DNA from: Asterochloris sp. CNOR1
Lineage: Eukaryota > Chlorophyta > Trebouxiophyceae > Trebouxiales > Trebouxiaceae
Reading direction: 5' to 3'
Assembly (NCBI GenBank): GCA_963969365.1
Contig: OZ017764.1
Location: 1 to 64,000, forward strand
DNA length: 64,000 nucleotides
Below are positions 34,689 to 45,537 of the stretch, one piece after another. The notes beneath the pieces were generated by a model, which made no database searches, had not been told where the DNA came from, and saw nothing but the letters and a program-made list of their open reading frames with translations. The position numbers and the translations under genes are program-made. Each line of letters opens with the position of its first letter. Position 1 is the stretch's first letter.

Positions 34689-35784
34689 GAATTAATTTGC
34701 CTTTCCTAAAAAAAAACACTTGACCGTGACCGTGCGAAGGGTCACGGTCACGTGCTAGGTGCAAAGCAATAAAAGGGTGTGACCCTTCTTGCTACGGGTC
34801 ACCAAGTCACGTAGCAATGCTTCTGCGTAGCAAAAACGCAATTTATTTCTTTGCGACCCAAGGTAGTAGCCACAAATTGCTTTTTGCTACGGGTCACCCT
34901 TACCCTTTGCTTTGCATAAGGGTAAGCACTAGCAACAAGTTGCTTGCGTGTACCAACAAGTTGTTTGTGCGAAGGGTCACGCAAGCAACTTGTTGCTAGT
35001 GCGAGACTTACACCCTTCTTGCGTGCTTCGCTCGCACAGCACAGCACAGGGTTCCAATGCGGTACGTGTTGCGTCCGTAAGATGCACGCAAGTGGTAATA
35101 AAACTTACTTTGTACAAACAGGCAATTGTTGACTTGGTGACCGTGCATCCTTTGCTCTGCTTATTGCGTCCTTGCTTTGCACTAGCAACAAGTTGCTCGT
35201 GCAAACTTGGGTTAGAAGGGCGGAAGAAGTACGTAGCGCAGCACAGGACGGGTCACCGTCACTTCTACCTTCTTCCGCCCTTCTAACCCAAGTTTGCACA
35301 GCAAAGCAAGATCAGCAACTGTAGGTAAAAAAGAAAGAAAGAGGGTTTTGCGTTTGTAGGATGCACAAGCAACTTGTTTTGCTAGGTGACCCGTGACCGT
35401 GCGAAGGGTCACGCAGGTCAGCGTAACAACATATTGCGTGTTTGCTAAAAAAAAAACACGGGATTGTAGACTTACCTTCGGTCAGCATAGGGTGCAACAC
35501 ATGGTGAGCTTTACTACCTTCTTGCCTATGGCACAGCAAAGCAATCCCTAGCAACAAGTTGCTTTCCCTACATCTGTGCTGTGCGACCGAAGGTATAGCA
35601 ACAAGTTGCTTCACCATCACACCCTTGTGACCCTTCGCACGGTCACGTGTGTTGCCTTTGGCTACAACAAGTTTTGTTTCACACAAAACTCTTGTGCTAC
35701 CTACGGTCCAACTACCGGTTAACCCGGCACTACCTTGGGTCGCAAAGCATTTAGCAAACACAAAAAGATTTCAAGTTAGATAAA
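34689..35784. repeat. repeat mosaic upstream of nad9
   Basis: No gene is seen. A GTGACC hairpin lies near 34723-34753, and repeat words continue through to the nad9 leader. Confidence 0.75.
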
Positions 35785-36354
35785 ATGTTATCCAAATTTT
35801 CAACCTCTCTTATAAGAATCGTACCCAAATGGATCAATTATCACGTTTCTAGCAAAGGTGAAGAAACTTTCTATATTAAGCCTCAGTTTGTTGTGCCTTT
35901 TTTAAGTGTATTGAAGAAACATATCAATACCCAATACAAAGTTTTAGTTGACTTAACTGCTGTCGACTACCCATCAAGGGAGGTACGTTTTGAGCTGGTT
36001 TACAATCTTTTAAGCGTGCAATATAACTCGAGAGTAAGGGTAAAAACTCTTGTTGATGAGATCACTCCAATCTCTTCGGTAACCCCTTTGTACTCTTCTG
36101 CCGCCTGGTGGGAACGGGAAGTCTGGGACATGTTTGGAGTTTTCTTTTCCAACCATCCCGATTTACGAAGAATCTTAACTGATTATGGGTTTCAAGGCCA
36201 TCCACTGAGAAAAGACTTTCCTCTGACCGGTTATGTTGAAGTTCGTTATGATGACTCTGAAAAAAGAGTGATTCAAGAGCCAGTTGAAGTAACTCAAGAA
36301 CTGCGTTACTTTGATTTCTCTAGTCCGTGGGAACAACTGGAAAAAGGACAATAA
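35785..36354 (+). CDS. nad9: NADH dehydrogenase subunit 9 (30 kDa)
   Basis: Nad9 is a peripheral-arm subunit of complex I (bacterial NuoC). The 189-residue protein contains the family motifs [20 protein letters not shown] (about residues 53-72) and [20 protein letters not shown] (about 110-129), then [12 protein letters not shown]. It ends at TAA after [12 protein letters not shown]. Start and length fit the family and no repeat words intrude. Confidence 0.97.
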   Translation: MLSKFSTSLIRIVPKWINYHVSSKGEETFYIKPQFVVPFLSVLKKHINTQYKVLVDLTAVDYPSREVRFELVYNLLSVQYNSRVRVKTLVDEITPISSVTPLYSSAAWWEREVWDMFGVFFSNHPDLRRILTDYGFQGHPLRKDFPLTGYVEVRYDDSEKRVIQEPVEVTQELRYFDFSSPWEQLEKGQ

Positions 36355-36982
36355 CTTTCTATGAGCAAAGCACGTGTTGCTTAAAGCTTGTGGTACGTAC
36401 TTCGGTCGACCCGTGACCCAATTCTCTTGTTGCTAGTAGGATGCACGGTCACCAATAAAAGCAAGTAGTTGCTTTTTTTATTGCGTCCTTGCTTCGCACT
36501 AGCAACAAGTTGCTTGTGCTACGTACTTCTTCCGCCCTTCGCTTATTGTAAGCCAAGCAACACTACCTGCGGTCAGCACAGCAAAGCAAAGCAATAAACG
36601 TACCACAATTCTCTTGTTGCTATACTCTCTTCTTGCGTGCTTCGCGACCGAAGGTGGCACAGCGAAGCAATAAGCAAAGCAAGGACAAGGTAGTATAGCA
36701 ACAAGGATATTTTGCTTAGCACTTGTTTTTCTTTTATAGAAACGCACTTGTGTTTGCTAAAAAAGAAAAACAACCTTTGCGTGCCTAGCAAAAGCAACAC
36801 TTGGTTTTGGTGAATTCTCTTGTTGCTAGTGACCCTTGGCACGAGAAGGGTCACTAGCTTTAAGCAACGACAAGCAATTGCTTGTGTTGCACCCTATGCT
36901 GACCTTGTAAGCGAAGCAACACGTAAGGGTACAAGTAGGTAGCACGTCACGTAACCATAAACTGAAACACAAGCAAACATTA
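36355..36982. repeat. repeat mosaic spacer
   Basis: Only repeat words are seen, including a near-complete composite block in reverse orientation (about 36605-36705). Confidence 0.7.
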
Positions 36983-37053
36983 GCGGATATGGATTAATGG
37001 CAAATTGTCTGCCTTCCAAGCAGAGGATACGGGTTCGATTCCCTTTGTCCGCA
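36983..37053 (+). tRNA. trnG: tRNA-Gly(UCC)
   Basis: The acceptor GCGGATA pairs with TGTCCGC, and the anticodon arm CTGCCTTCCAAGCAG presents UCC. The T stem ACGGG/CCCTT has one mismatch. It complements trnG(GCC) at 20060. Confidence 0.92.
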
Positions 37054-37185
37054 CGTGTTGCTTCTTGGTACGGGTTTGACCCGTAGGATGAGATTGCTTT
37101 GCATGTAATAGACGGCAAAACTTATTGCTAATGGGCTGGTTAGTCAAATATATAGCTGTAAGATTGTTGATTAGAGTGAAAAAGC

Positions 37186-37225
37186 CAGAGTGTAGCGCAG
37201 TCGGTAGCGCGTCTGTTTTGGGAAC
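37186..37225 (+). tRNA. trnP: tRNA-Pro(UGG), 5' exon
   Basis: Forty bases give acceptor CAGAGTG, a full D arm, anticodon stem TCTGT, loop TTTGGGA (UGG) and the first two bases of the 3' anticodon stem. The gene is then cut between tRNA positions 40 and 41 by a group II intron. It rejoins the 3' exon at 39364. Confidence 0.9.
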
Positions 37226-39363
37226 GTGCGACGTGAAAACCAAACAGTGAAATGTGGATGGAAAGCCACAGGATGTAACCTCCATCCTAGTCCAACTCAA
37301 CATGCGTCTTTAGCAATAAAGGGGTGTGAAGCTTGAGTATTTTTTCACACCCTCTAGTCCTTGCATTTGGCTTTCTTGTTTTTTACCTACTTTACGTGGA
37401 ACCCTTCTTGCTACGGGTCACGTGCGAATTCTCTTGTTGCTATACTACCTTGTCCTTGCTTTGCTTATTGCTTCGCTGTGCTACCTTCGGTCGCGAAGCA
37501 CGCAAGAAGAGAGTATAGCAACAAGAGAATTGTGGTTTGCTTATTGTAAGGGAAGCAACACTACCTGCGGTCAGCACTTGCTTCGCATGTGCGAAGCAAG
37601 GACGCAATAAGGGTAGCAAAATATCCTTGTTGACCGTGACCGTGCGAAGGGTCACGGTCACCGTCACGTAAACCTTGAAGTAGGGCGAGAGTTTAAGAGA
37701 AAGCAGGGTAAGATAAGAAAATGTTTACTGTTTCAATCGTTTGTTTGAAAAAGTAACAATTGCAAGACTAAGGGTACAATTTAAAAGGGCTTAGATAAAA
37801 ACCTGCTTTTTACCATGCATCTATGAACAACGAGAGTGAACAATTGTTTAGGCTGCGTATTTGCTTATGTTCTTTGCGTGCTTCGCTTATTGTAAGCCAA
37901 GCAACACTACCTGCGGTCAGCACAGCACTACGAACAAAGCAAGAGCTATACCTTCTTCCGCCCTTCGCGACTTGGCGACCCAATTCTCTTGTTGCTAGTA
38001 GGATGCACGGTCACGTAGCACAGCACCAGCGTTGTTGTTGCCTAAAGTTTTCGCGTGCATCCTGACCGTGCGAAGGGTCACAGGACGGGTCACGTAGCAT
38101 CCTTTGCTACTTGCGTGCTTTGCTCTTGGTATTCTTTATTGCATTGCACTTGCTACGCTGACCTTGCTTCGCACGTAACTAGCAACAAGTTCCTTGCAGG
38201 TAGGAGGTTTTGAAAAATGGAGAGGATGCTGTTACGTTCCCATACAGCATCGCAGGTTATATTACCTCCATCGCAGTATAGATTGGTTCTAAGGAATGCA
38301 TGTACTAGTTCACTGTTTGGGACACGGTAAACCCTTATGGCTCCGTCGAGAAAAAGTATGTTTTCAATAGAAAGGTTGTGTTGCGTGACCGTGCACCCTA
38401 CTAGCAACAAGAGAATTGGGTCACGGGTCACCTGTTTGCTACTTGCCATAGGGACTTACTGCTTTGCTGTGCTACTACTACCTTCTTGCGTGCTTCGCTC
38501 GCACTAGCAACAAGTTGCTTGTGCGAAGCAAGGACGCAATAAGCAAAGCAATAAGCGTACCACGCAAGAAAGTAGTAGTACAAAGAATTCTTGTAAAGCA
38601 ACAGTACCACATCTTTTTCTATTTTTCCTGGAGACATGGCGGCAACGCCATGCACCGCTATAAGGGCAAAGGACAGCTCAAAAAGCAAAAGCCTTCCAGT
38701 AACAGGAGGGATAAGGCCTTTTGGTCTAGGTTTAAAAACCGCTTACTTGAGCATGGGTAGTTTGTTATCAATTCAATTCACAAAGAGTGACCCGTCCGTA
38801 GGATGCACTACTACCTTCGGTCGACCCTTCTCGTGCGAAGGGTCACTAGCAACAAGAGAATTCACCAATAAAACAAAGCAAGAAGCAAGTCTCTTGTTGG
38901 TGAAAAAAAAGGGATTGCTTGTGCTACCTACGGTCAGCAATGCAATCCCTTTTTTTGCGTATTTTTCCCCTAATATAAGTAGCACAAGCTTTGCTTGTGC
39001 TACTACCTTCTTGCGTGCTACGCTCGCACTACGTGACCGTGACCGTGACCGTGCGAAGGGTCACGGTCACGGTCACGTAGTCGCGAAGCATTCAGCACAA
39101 CTCATAGAAAAATACGCAACACTTGTTTCTCTTTTATAGGAACACAAGGCCAAACAAGCCGTTTCTACACAAACAGGGCTTGTGTTTTTCTCGCCTTAAA
39201 GGGTGATGGTACGCGACTTGGTGACCCGTAGCAAGAAGGGTCACGTAAAGCAAGGAAAGCACTTTTTTATTAAGATAAGACAAACTGCTTGAGCCGTATG
39301 CAAGGAAACTTGCATGTACGGTTCTAAAGGGGGGAACGCTTGGAAAAGCTTACCTATCCTAAC
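37226..39363 (+). mobile_element. group II intron in trnP
   Basis: The intron begins GTGCGAC, the group II 5' consensus. It contains a textbook domain V at 39291-39324 (GAGCCGTATG stem, GGAAAC-type loop, TGTACGGTTC) and ends with a domain VI-like stem and AC. No maturase ORF survives in its 2138 bases. Unique blocks with intron-like structure (37680-37830, 38196-38370, 38620-38770) alternate with repeat mosaic, including one copy of the 190-bp composite duplication (37422-37611) and GTGACC hairpins near 37634-37666 and 39032-39077. Splicing presumably needs trans-acting factors. Confidence 0.88.
37422..37611. repeat. 190-bp composite duplication, copy A
   Basis: It is nearly identical over 190 bases to 46875-47064. 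It contains GAATTCTCTTGTTGCTATAC, the CGACCGAAGG word and a CTACCTGCGGTCAGCAC word. Related shorter blocks lie near 8218-8362 and 26833-26950. Confidence 0.85.
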
Positions 39364-39396
39364 AGAAGGTCGTAGGTTCGAATCCTGTCACTCTGA
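39364..39396 (+). tRNA. trnP: tRNA-Pro(UGG), 3' exon
   Basis: The exon supplies AGA to complete the anticodon stem (TCTGT/ACAGA), the variable loop, T arm GTAGG-TTCGAAT-CCTGT and acceptor CACTCTG, which is the exact complement of the 5' exon's CAGAGTG. The discriminator is A. Spliced length is 73 bases. Confidence 0.9.
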
Positions 39397-39755
39397 GAAA
39401 CACATCCGTCCTGTGCTGCGCATCAGGATGCACAATTTACTTGTTGGTACTGACCTTCAATTCACTTGTTGCTAGTGATGCAGAGCAAGTGCGAAGCAAG
39501 GTCGTGCCACAGGCAAGAAGCACGCAAGTAGCCAGAAGCAAGTTGCTTGTAGCGTGCTACGTGACCCGTGACCCAATTCTCTTGTTGCTAGTAGGATGCA
39601 CGGTCACGTAGCAAGTGATGGTACGCACTATGTGACCCTTCGCACTACGTGCGAAGCAAGTCGCAAAGCATTCAGCGTAGCACAAGCTTTCACCATCAAG
39701 AAAAAGCATAAACTCTTTCATTAAGAGACACAAAACACGAAAAATCTCTCTTTTT
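39397..39755. repeat. repeat mosaic upstream of atp6
   Basis: Repeat words only. Nothing gene-like is seen before the atp6 leader. Confidence 0.7.
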
Positions 39756-40505
39756 ATGTTGTTTACACCTTTAGAGCAATTCTCTATTATTAGCTTAGTG
39801 CCTATACGAATAGGTCATTTTTATCTGTCATTCACTAACTCCTCTCTATTCCTATTGCTAACTATAGGGCTAGTGTTAACTCTGTTTCAAATGGTCACAC
39901 AAAATGGTGGCTTCTTAGTGCCATCCCGTTGGCAGTCTCTAGTGGAAATGATCACGGAATTTGTCGTGAGTTTAGTTGAAGAGCAGATAGGTGGCCAAGG
40001 AAAAAGATTTTTTCCTTTGATTTTTACAATTTTTGTGTTTTTACTTTTCTCCAATTTAATTGGAATGATACCTTACAGCTTCACTACGACAAGTCATCTA
40101 GTTGTTACTTTTGGTCTTTCCTTGTCCTTGTTTATAGGGGTTACATGCGTTGGGTTTCAGCAACACGGATTACATTTTTTTAGCTTCCTGCTGCCAAAAG
40201 GAGCTCCTCTAGCCCTGGCTCCGTTGCTTGTTGTATTAGAGCTTGTGTCATATTGTTTCCGTGCCGTAAGTTTAGGGGTCCGTCTATTTGCAAACATGAT
40301 GGCAGGCCACACCTTAGTTAAGATTTTGAGTGGTTTTGCATGGACTATGTTGTCTGTAGGAGGCGTTTTAGCTTTTGCTTCTGTAATTCCTTTTGGAGTT
40401 GTTTTCGCTCTGACAGGTCTTGAGATCGGGGTAGCTTGTTTACAAGCTTATGTATTTACCATTCTAATTTGCATTTACTTGAATGATGCCATAAATCTTC
40501 ACTAA
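39756..40505 (+). CDS. atp6: ATP synthase subunit a (Atp6)
   Basis: Atp6 forms the proton half-channels beside the c-ring of ATP synthase. The 249-residue protein starts MLFTPLEQFSIISLVPI and has several membrane helices. The essential arginine is in VSLGVRLFANMMAGHTLVKI (about residues 171-190), and the C-terminal helix reads LEIGVACLQAYVFTIL. Length and motifs are typical and there is no repeat insertion. Confidence 0.97.
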   Translation: MLFTPLEQFSIISLVPIRIGHFYLSFTNSSLFLLLTIGLVLTLFQMVTQNGGFLVPSRWQSLVEMITEFVVSLVEEQIGGQGKRFFPLIFTIFVFLLFSNLIGMIPYSFTTTSHLVVTFGLSLSLFIGVTCVGFQQHGLHFFSFLLPKGAPLALAPLLVVLELVSYCFRAVSLGVRLFANMMAGHTLVKILSGFAWTMLSVGGVLAFASVIPFGVVFALTGLEIGVACLQAYVFTILICIYLNDAINLH

Positions 40506-41543
40506 ATGGTTTAAGCAACTACTACGTGCAAAGCAACTTGTTGGTAGTGCATAGCAAAATATCCTTGTTGACCCGTCCTGTGCTGCGCTACTACCTTCGG
40601 TCGCAAAGCAATAAGCAGAGCAAAGGATGCACGGTCGACCGAAGTACGTAGCACAGCAATTGCTTGTGGTACAAAGCAACTACGTGACCCAATTCTCTTG
40701 TTGCTAGTAGGATGCACAGCAAGTAAGTACCAGGTGTTGCGTCCGTAGGATGAACACAAAGCCTTATCAGCTTTTTGCCTTCTTCTGTTTGCTTGTGTTT
40801 TTTTTAGCAAACGGAAGGGCAGGGACCCTTACGCTTATTGTGTCCGAAGGATCTGTGCTGACCGCAGGTAGTGTTGCTTGGCTTACAATAAGCAAAGGGC
40901 GGAAGAAGTACGTAAAGCAAGAAGAATAAATATAATCCCTAATTCTGTGCCTTGCTTTGCACTTGTACCCTGTGCATAGGGTCAGGCAACACTTGTACCC
41001 TGTGCATAGGGTCAGGCAACACTTGCTTTGCACTTGTACCCTGTTCTACGCGTGCAGAGCAAAGGCAACACTTGCTTTGCACTTGTAGCCAAAGGCAACA
41101 CACGTGACCCGTACCACTTGGTGACCGTGACCGTGACCGTGCGAAGGGTCACGGTCACGTGTGATGGTGACCCTTGGCACAGGGTGCGCCCTTGCTTTGC
41201 ATAAGCAACTTGTTGCTAGGGATTGCACGTAAAGCTTTCACCATATGTTGCGTCCGAAGGATCTCTGCTTATTGCTTGGCTTACAATAAGCCAAGCAATA
41301 AGCCAAGCAAAATATCCTTGTTGACCGTGACCGTGCGAAGGGTCACGGTCACGGTCACGGTCACGTAGCAAGAATCATGCAATAGCAACAAGAGAATTGT
41401 GCATCCTGACCGTGCGAAGGGTCACAGGACGCAAGTGTTTTCATTTACTTTGCACCCTGTGACCCTTCGCACGGTCACGCATCACTAGCAACAAGTTGGT
41501 TAAGCAACAATAAGGTTGTTTCCTTATCAAGAGTTTGAGATTT
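40506..41543. repeat. repeat mosaic between atp6 and nad6
   Basis: No gene is seen. It includes tandem CTTGTACCCTGTGCATAGGG words near 40965-41040 and GTGACC hairpins near 41120-41160 and 41325-41365. Confidence 0.75.
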
Positions 41544-42149
41544 ATGAACACACTTTTTTATTTTTTTGCAAGTCTCGCTTTAATTTCTGGGTTGATGGTG
41601 ATACAAGCACGAAACCCTGTTTATTCAGTACTCTTTCTAATACTTGTTTTCTTTAATGTAGCCGGACTTTTGATACTTCTAGGGTTAGATTTCTTTGCAA
41701 TGGTTTTCTTAGTGGTTTATGTGGGGGCCATTGCAGTCCTTTTCTTATTCGTTGTTATGATGTTAAACATCAAGCTTGCAGAGATCAACGAAAAGAAACT
41801 TAGATATTTGCCTATTGGTGGCCTGCTAGGGTTAATTTTTTTGTTTGAAGTTTTTCTGATAGTGGACAATGATTTGATTCCCCTTTTATGGAGAGATGAT
41901 GAACCTTTATCAGCAACTGCCTTTACACAATACTCTCTATTGGTAGAGAATCTAAGCAACATCGAAAGCGTAGGAATCTTAGTCTATACCTACTACTTCT
42001 ATTACTTTCTAGTGGCAAGCTTAATTTTGCTAGTTGCTATGATTGGCGCCATTGTGTTGACACAGCACAAAGGGGTTTATGTGAAACGCCAACAGGTTTT
42101 TGAACAAAACACTAGAGAATTTGGCAAAACAGTAGGGAAAGTGTCTTAG
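41544..42149 (+). CDS. nad6: NADH dehydrogenase subunit 6
   Basis: Nad6 is a membrane subunit of complex I that takes part in proton translocation. From ATG 41544 (a TTG lies three codons upstream in frame) the product is 201 residues. It has five hydrophobic segments, the conserved ARNPVYSVLFLILVFFN (about residues 23-39) and the pi-bulge helix GLDFFAMVFLVVYVGAIAVL (about 48-67). The C-terminus is hydrophilic. No repeat words occur within the gene. Confidence 0.96.
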   Translation: MNTLFYFFASLALISGLMVIQARNPVYSVLFLILVFFNVAGLLILLGLDFFAMVFLVVYVGAIAVLFLFVVMMLNIKLAEINEKKLRYLPIGGLLGLIFLFEVFLIVDNDLIPLLWRDDEPLSATAFTQYSLLVENLSNIESVGILVYTYYFYYFLVASLILLVAMIGAIVLTQHKGVYVKRQQVFEQNTREFGKTVGKVS

Positions 42150-42161
42150 GAAGCGTATTGT

Positions 42162-42215
42162 GGTTGTGGTTGTGGTTGTGGTTGTGGCAAAGCAACCACA
42201 ACCACAACCACAACC
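42162..42215. repeat. palindromic GGTTGT microsatellite hairpin after nad6
   Basis: The arms 42162-42184 and 42193-42215 are exact reverse complements made of GGTTGT hexamers around the 8-nt loop TGGCAAAG. It begins 12 bases after the nad6 stop. Confidence 0.92.
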
Positions 42216-42599
42216 CAATTGTTTTGTATTCTTATTCTTTAAACCTTGTGATGCAAAGCAATTGCGCGTGTTGCGTCCTGTGACCCTTCGCACGGTCAGG
42301 ATGCACACAATTGCGCCCTTGTGCAAACTACTTGCGTGCTTCTTGCGCCCTTCTAACCGAAGGTAGCACAGCACAAGCAAGCACAGCAGCACCAGCAAGT
42401 GCTGTCGTCTTGCTTTGCACTTGTACCCTGTGCGAATTCTCTTGTTGCTAGTGCAGAGCAAAGGCAACACATGCCACATGGTAAGCTTCAAGTAGAACAC
42501 GCGCGTTTTTTTTAGCAAACACGCCCTTTCATTTGCTAAGAAAAAAAACAGGAGGAATTGGTTTTGCTCTTTGCGTGCTTCTTGCCATAGGCACAGCAC

Positions 42600-42669
42600 G
42601 ACCTTGCTTCGCACTTGCTCTGCATCACTAGCAACAAGTGAATTGAAGGTAACTAGCAACAAGTGAATT
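42600..42669. repeat. ~70-bp dispersed element, best copy
   Basis: It begins GACCTTGCTTCGCACTTGC and continues CTCTGCATCACTAGCAACAA, GTGAATTGAAGGTAACTAGC and a second AACAAGTGAATT. Related copies are seen near 12307, 17712, 24274, 46792, 48882, 53451 and 55733. One is inside an rnl intron and one is inside the trnI intron. Confidence 0.85.
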
Positions 42670-42692
42670 AAACTCCAATAAAACTACCAAGT

Positions 42693-42995
42693 ATGGATTT
42701 AGTAAAGTATATTTTTGTATCCATGATATTGTTTTTGCTTGGGATTTGGGGCATCTTCCTAAATAGGAAAAACATTATCATTATGTTGATGTCAATAGAG
42801 CTTATGCTTCTTGCCGTCAACCTTAACTTTCTTCTATTCTCGGTTTACCTTGATGACATGATAGGTCAACTTTTTGCACTTTTTGTGTTAACTGTTGCAG
42901 CTGCCGAGTCAGCAATAGGGCTAGCACTTTTAGTGATCTACTATAGGGTGCGGGGAACAATAGCTGTCGAATTTATTAACCTTATCAAGGGATAG
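42693..42995 (+). CDS. nad4L: NADH dehydrogenase subunit 4L
   Basis: Nad4L is a small membrane subunit of complex I (NuoK). The 100-residue protein has three helices and the conserved glutamates in [16 protein letters not shown] (Glu37 region) and [13 protein letters not shown] (Glu72 region). It starts at ATG 42693, shortly after a ~70-bp dispersed repeat. Length is normal. Confidence 0.96.
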   Translation: MDLVKYIFVSMILFLLGIWGIFLNRKNIIIMLMSIELMLLAVNLNFLLFSVYLDDMIGQLFALFVLTVAAAESAIGLALLVIYYRVRGTIAVEFINLIKG

Positions 42996-44145
42996 GCCTT
43001 GTGCGAAGCAAGAACTATGCCAACTTTTTTTTTGAAAATATAAAATAATTGGCAAGCAAAAGCAACTTGTTGCTATACGTGCGAAGCAAGTCGCGAAGCA
43101 ACTACTTGCGCCCTTCTAACCGAAGGTAGCACAGCAATTGCTAGTATTCTTGTTCAAGCAACTTGTTGCTAGTGTTGCTTCTTGCTACGGGTCACAATCC
43201 CTTTGCGACCAAAGGTAGAAAACCCTTCTTGCTACGGGTCACCAAGTGTTGCGTCCGTAGGATCACCAACGACAAGCAACAAGAAGAAAAAAAGAAATTG
43301 TGAAATAATAAAAAAACAAGATAAAGGGTGATGGTGAAAGGTTGTGCTACGGATCACAAACATTACGTGACCGTGACCGTGCGAAGGGTCACGGTCAACA
43401 AGGATATTTTGCTCTGCTTATTGCTTGGCTGTGCTACCTTCGGTTAGAAGGGCGCAAGAAGTACGTATAGCAAGAAGAGAATTCGCACGCAATTGCTTTG
43501 AACACACGTGACCGGTCCGTAGGATGCACTACGTGACCCGTCCGTAGGATGCACTACCTTGGGTCGCGAAGCATTCAGCGTACCAATACTTGCATTTTTC
43601 TTGATGGTGAAGCAACTTGTTGCTATAGGTGCAAAGCAATAAGCACAGCACCCGTCTTGCTACGCATAATTCACTTGTTGCTAGGGATTGCTTTGCACGC
43701 AAAGCTTTAAGCAACCGTATGGCAACAACTGCGTGCCTATTCAAAGGTTGTTGCTAAAAAAAACACAAGTGTTGCGTCCTGTGCTGCGCATCAGGATACA
43801 CACAAAAGTGTTCAAAAGGTTGTCCTTAGCGAGTTGCAAGCAACACCAACGAGTTGCTTAGGCTTCACGTGAGAAGAACGGCACCCAAGGGTACGGACTT
43901 GCTAACAGATGCACGTGATGGTGAAAGGTTGTGGTACGGGTCACAACCTTTAAGCAACGCCTGCTTGTGCGTAAGGGTGTGACCGTGACCGTGCGAAGGG
44001 TCATGGTCAACAAGGATATTTTGCTCCACTTGCACCCTATGCATAGGGTACAAACGGATGCACGTGCAAAACATTCGCGTACCAATGTTTGTGACCCGTA
44101 CCACAACCTTTCACCATCACAAAAGAGGACTCTCAAAATAGATTT
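42996..44145. repeat. repeat mosaic upstream of rps10
   Basis: No gene is seen. Repeat words, a GTGACC hairpin near 43365-43398, and an imperfect one near 43980-44010 where GGTCATGG replaces GGTCACGG. Confidence 0.7.
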
Positions 44146-44520
44146 ATGTGGATACCAATATTGATTAGTGTTGAAATAAGATCATACGATTCTCTTTCTA
44201 TAAACAAAAGCAAGGCCGCCATATTGGCAATTAACAGGTATATCAAGGGCTTGCTGGTAAATGAGAACACTAGCAACAAGAGAATTGAGAAATACTTTTC
44301 ATTCCCTACAAAGCGAAAAATGTTTACTGTGCTAAGATCACCACATATTGATAAAAAATCCAGAGAGCATTTTCAATGGAAACAAAGCAAAATGACGCTG
44401 TTTCTTGAATTTAAAAAGCCGGGGGAATGGGACTTATTTCTTTTTATTCTTGAAAATGCAAGATTGCCAGGCGTACAACTTCTTGTTGGGTGCCAATACT
44501 CCACTTTCTGCGCCTTTTGA
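44146..44520 (+). CDS. rps10: ribosomal protein S10
   Basis: uS10 is part of the small mitoribosomal subunit head. The 124-residue ORF has the family sequence IRSYDSLSINKSKAAILAIN (residues 11-30) and FPTKRKMFTVLRSPHIDKKS (53-72) followed by REHFQW. Between these, where homologues have a short loop (KGPIPLPT), residues 39-48 (NENTSNKRIE) are encoded by the ACTAGCAACAAGAGAATTG repeat word, inserted in frame. The stop is TGA, which argues against UGA being read as Trp. The C-terminus (about residues 90-124) diverges from the usual family end. Confidence 0.88.
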   Translation: MWIPILISVEIRSYDSLSINKSKAAILAINRYIKGLLVNENTSNKRIEKYFSFPTKRKMFTVLRSPHIDKKSREHFQWKQSKMTLFLEFKKPGEWDLFLFILENARLPGVQLLVGCQYSTFCAF

Positions 44521-45537
44521 CCTTGTTTTTGTTGAAACTCGTCCTTGCGTCCTTGCTTCGCACATGCGAAGCAAGTGCTGACCGCAGGTAGTGTTGCTTG
44601 GCTTACAATAAGCGAAGGGCGGAAGAAGGTAGTCTTGCTTTTTACTACCGACCACAACCCTTGTGCTGCGCTGAATGCTTCGCTGTGCTGACCGCAGGTA
44701 GTGTTGCTTGGCTTACAATAAGCGTACCACGCAAGAAGGTAGTGCATCCTACTAGCAACAAGAGAATTGGGTCGACTTGCTTCGCACGTAGTAAAGCAAT
44801 TGTGACCCAGAGCAAGAAGCAACACTTGCTTGTAAATCAGAACACTTGCTTGTGCTACGTGACCCTTCGCACCAAGTCAAGCAAGTAGGTAGCACTTGGT
44901 AGTGTTGTGCTACCTTCTTGCGTGGTACGCTTATTGTAAGCCAAGCAACACTACCTGCGGTCAGCACAGCAAAGGGCGGAATTGCTTCGCACGGGCAAGA
45001 GTGATGCAGAGCAAAAAGCAATTTAAAGCAAAGAACAAAAACACTTTTGTGTGCAAAGCAAGGACAAGTGCACGGTTGCTGTTAACATCGTTGTTACTTG
45101 CCATAGGCACAACGCAATTTCTACGGAGTTTCAACAAGACGCGTCAATCTTCGTGACGGTACGCACAAGCTCGTTGTTACACTTGTAGCCTGTGCTACGC
45201 TACTACCTTCTTGCGTGGTACGCGACTTGTAAGCGAAGCAACACGTAGCAGAGCAAAGGTAACACTTCCTCCTGTTCTGAAAAGATTGCGTGATGCAAAG
45301 CAATTAAAACCTTTGCTCGCACCACGTGACCGTGACCGTGCGAAGGGTCACGGTCACGTAGTCGCGAAGCATTCAGCACAAACTTGTGTTTTCTTTTAGC
45401 AAACACTTGGTGACCCGTAGCAAGAAGGGTCTTCTACTACTACGTGCGAAGCAATAAGCAAAGTAATAAGCAAAGCAATAAGCAAAGCAATTGTAAGCGA
45501 AGCAACACCAGCAACAAGTTGCTTGCGTTACACTCTC
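44521..45537. repeat. repeat mosaic between rps10 and tatC
   Basis: No gene is seen. CGCAGGTAGTGTTGCTTGG words lie at about 44585 and 44693, and the reverse complement near 44935. A GTGACC hairpin lies near 45326-45358. Confidence 0.75.

Larger units (their letters stand above)
42150..42692. repeat. spacer with palindromic TTGTGG microsatellite
   Basis: No gene is seen. The TTGTGG hairpin directly after nad6 is listed separately. A full ~70-bp element (42600-42669) ends 23 bases before nad4L. Confidence 0.8.

Noticed and set aside
38428-38760. Possible ribosomal-type or maturase remnant inside the trnP intron
   Set aside because: Basic-looking frames on the + strand (around GKGQLKKQKP) cover only ~40 residues of intron sequence and match no family I can name.
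44518-44520. Alternative genetic code with UGA as Trp
   Set aside because: TGA ends rps10 right at a sensible length, and conserved Trp positions in cox1, cob and nad genes use TGG.
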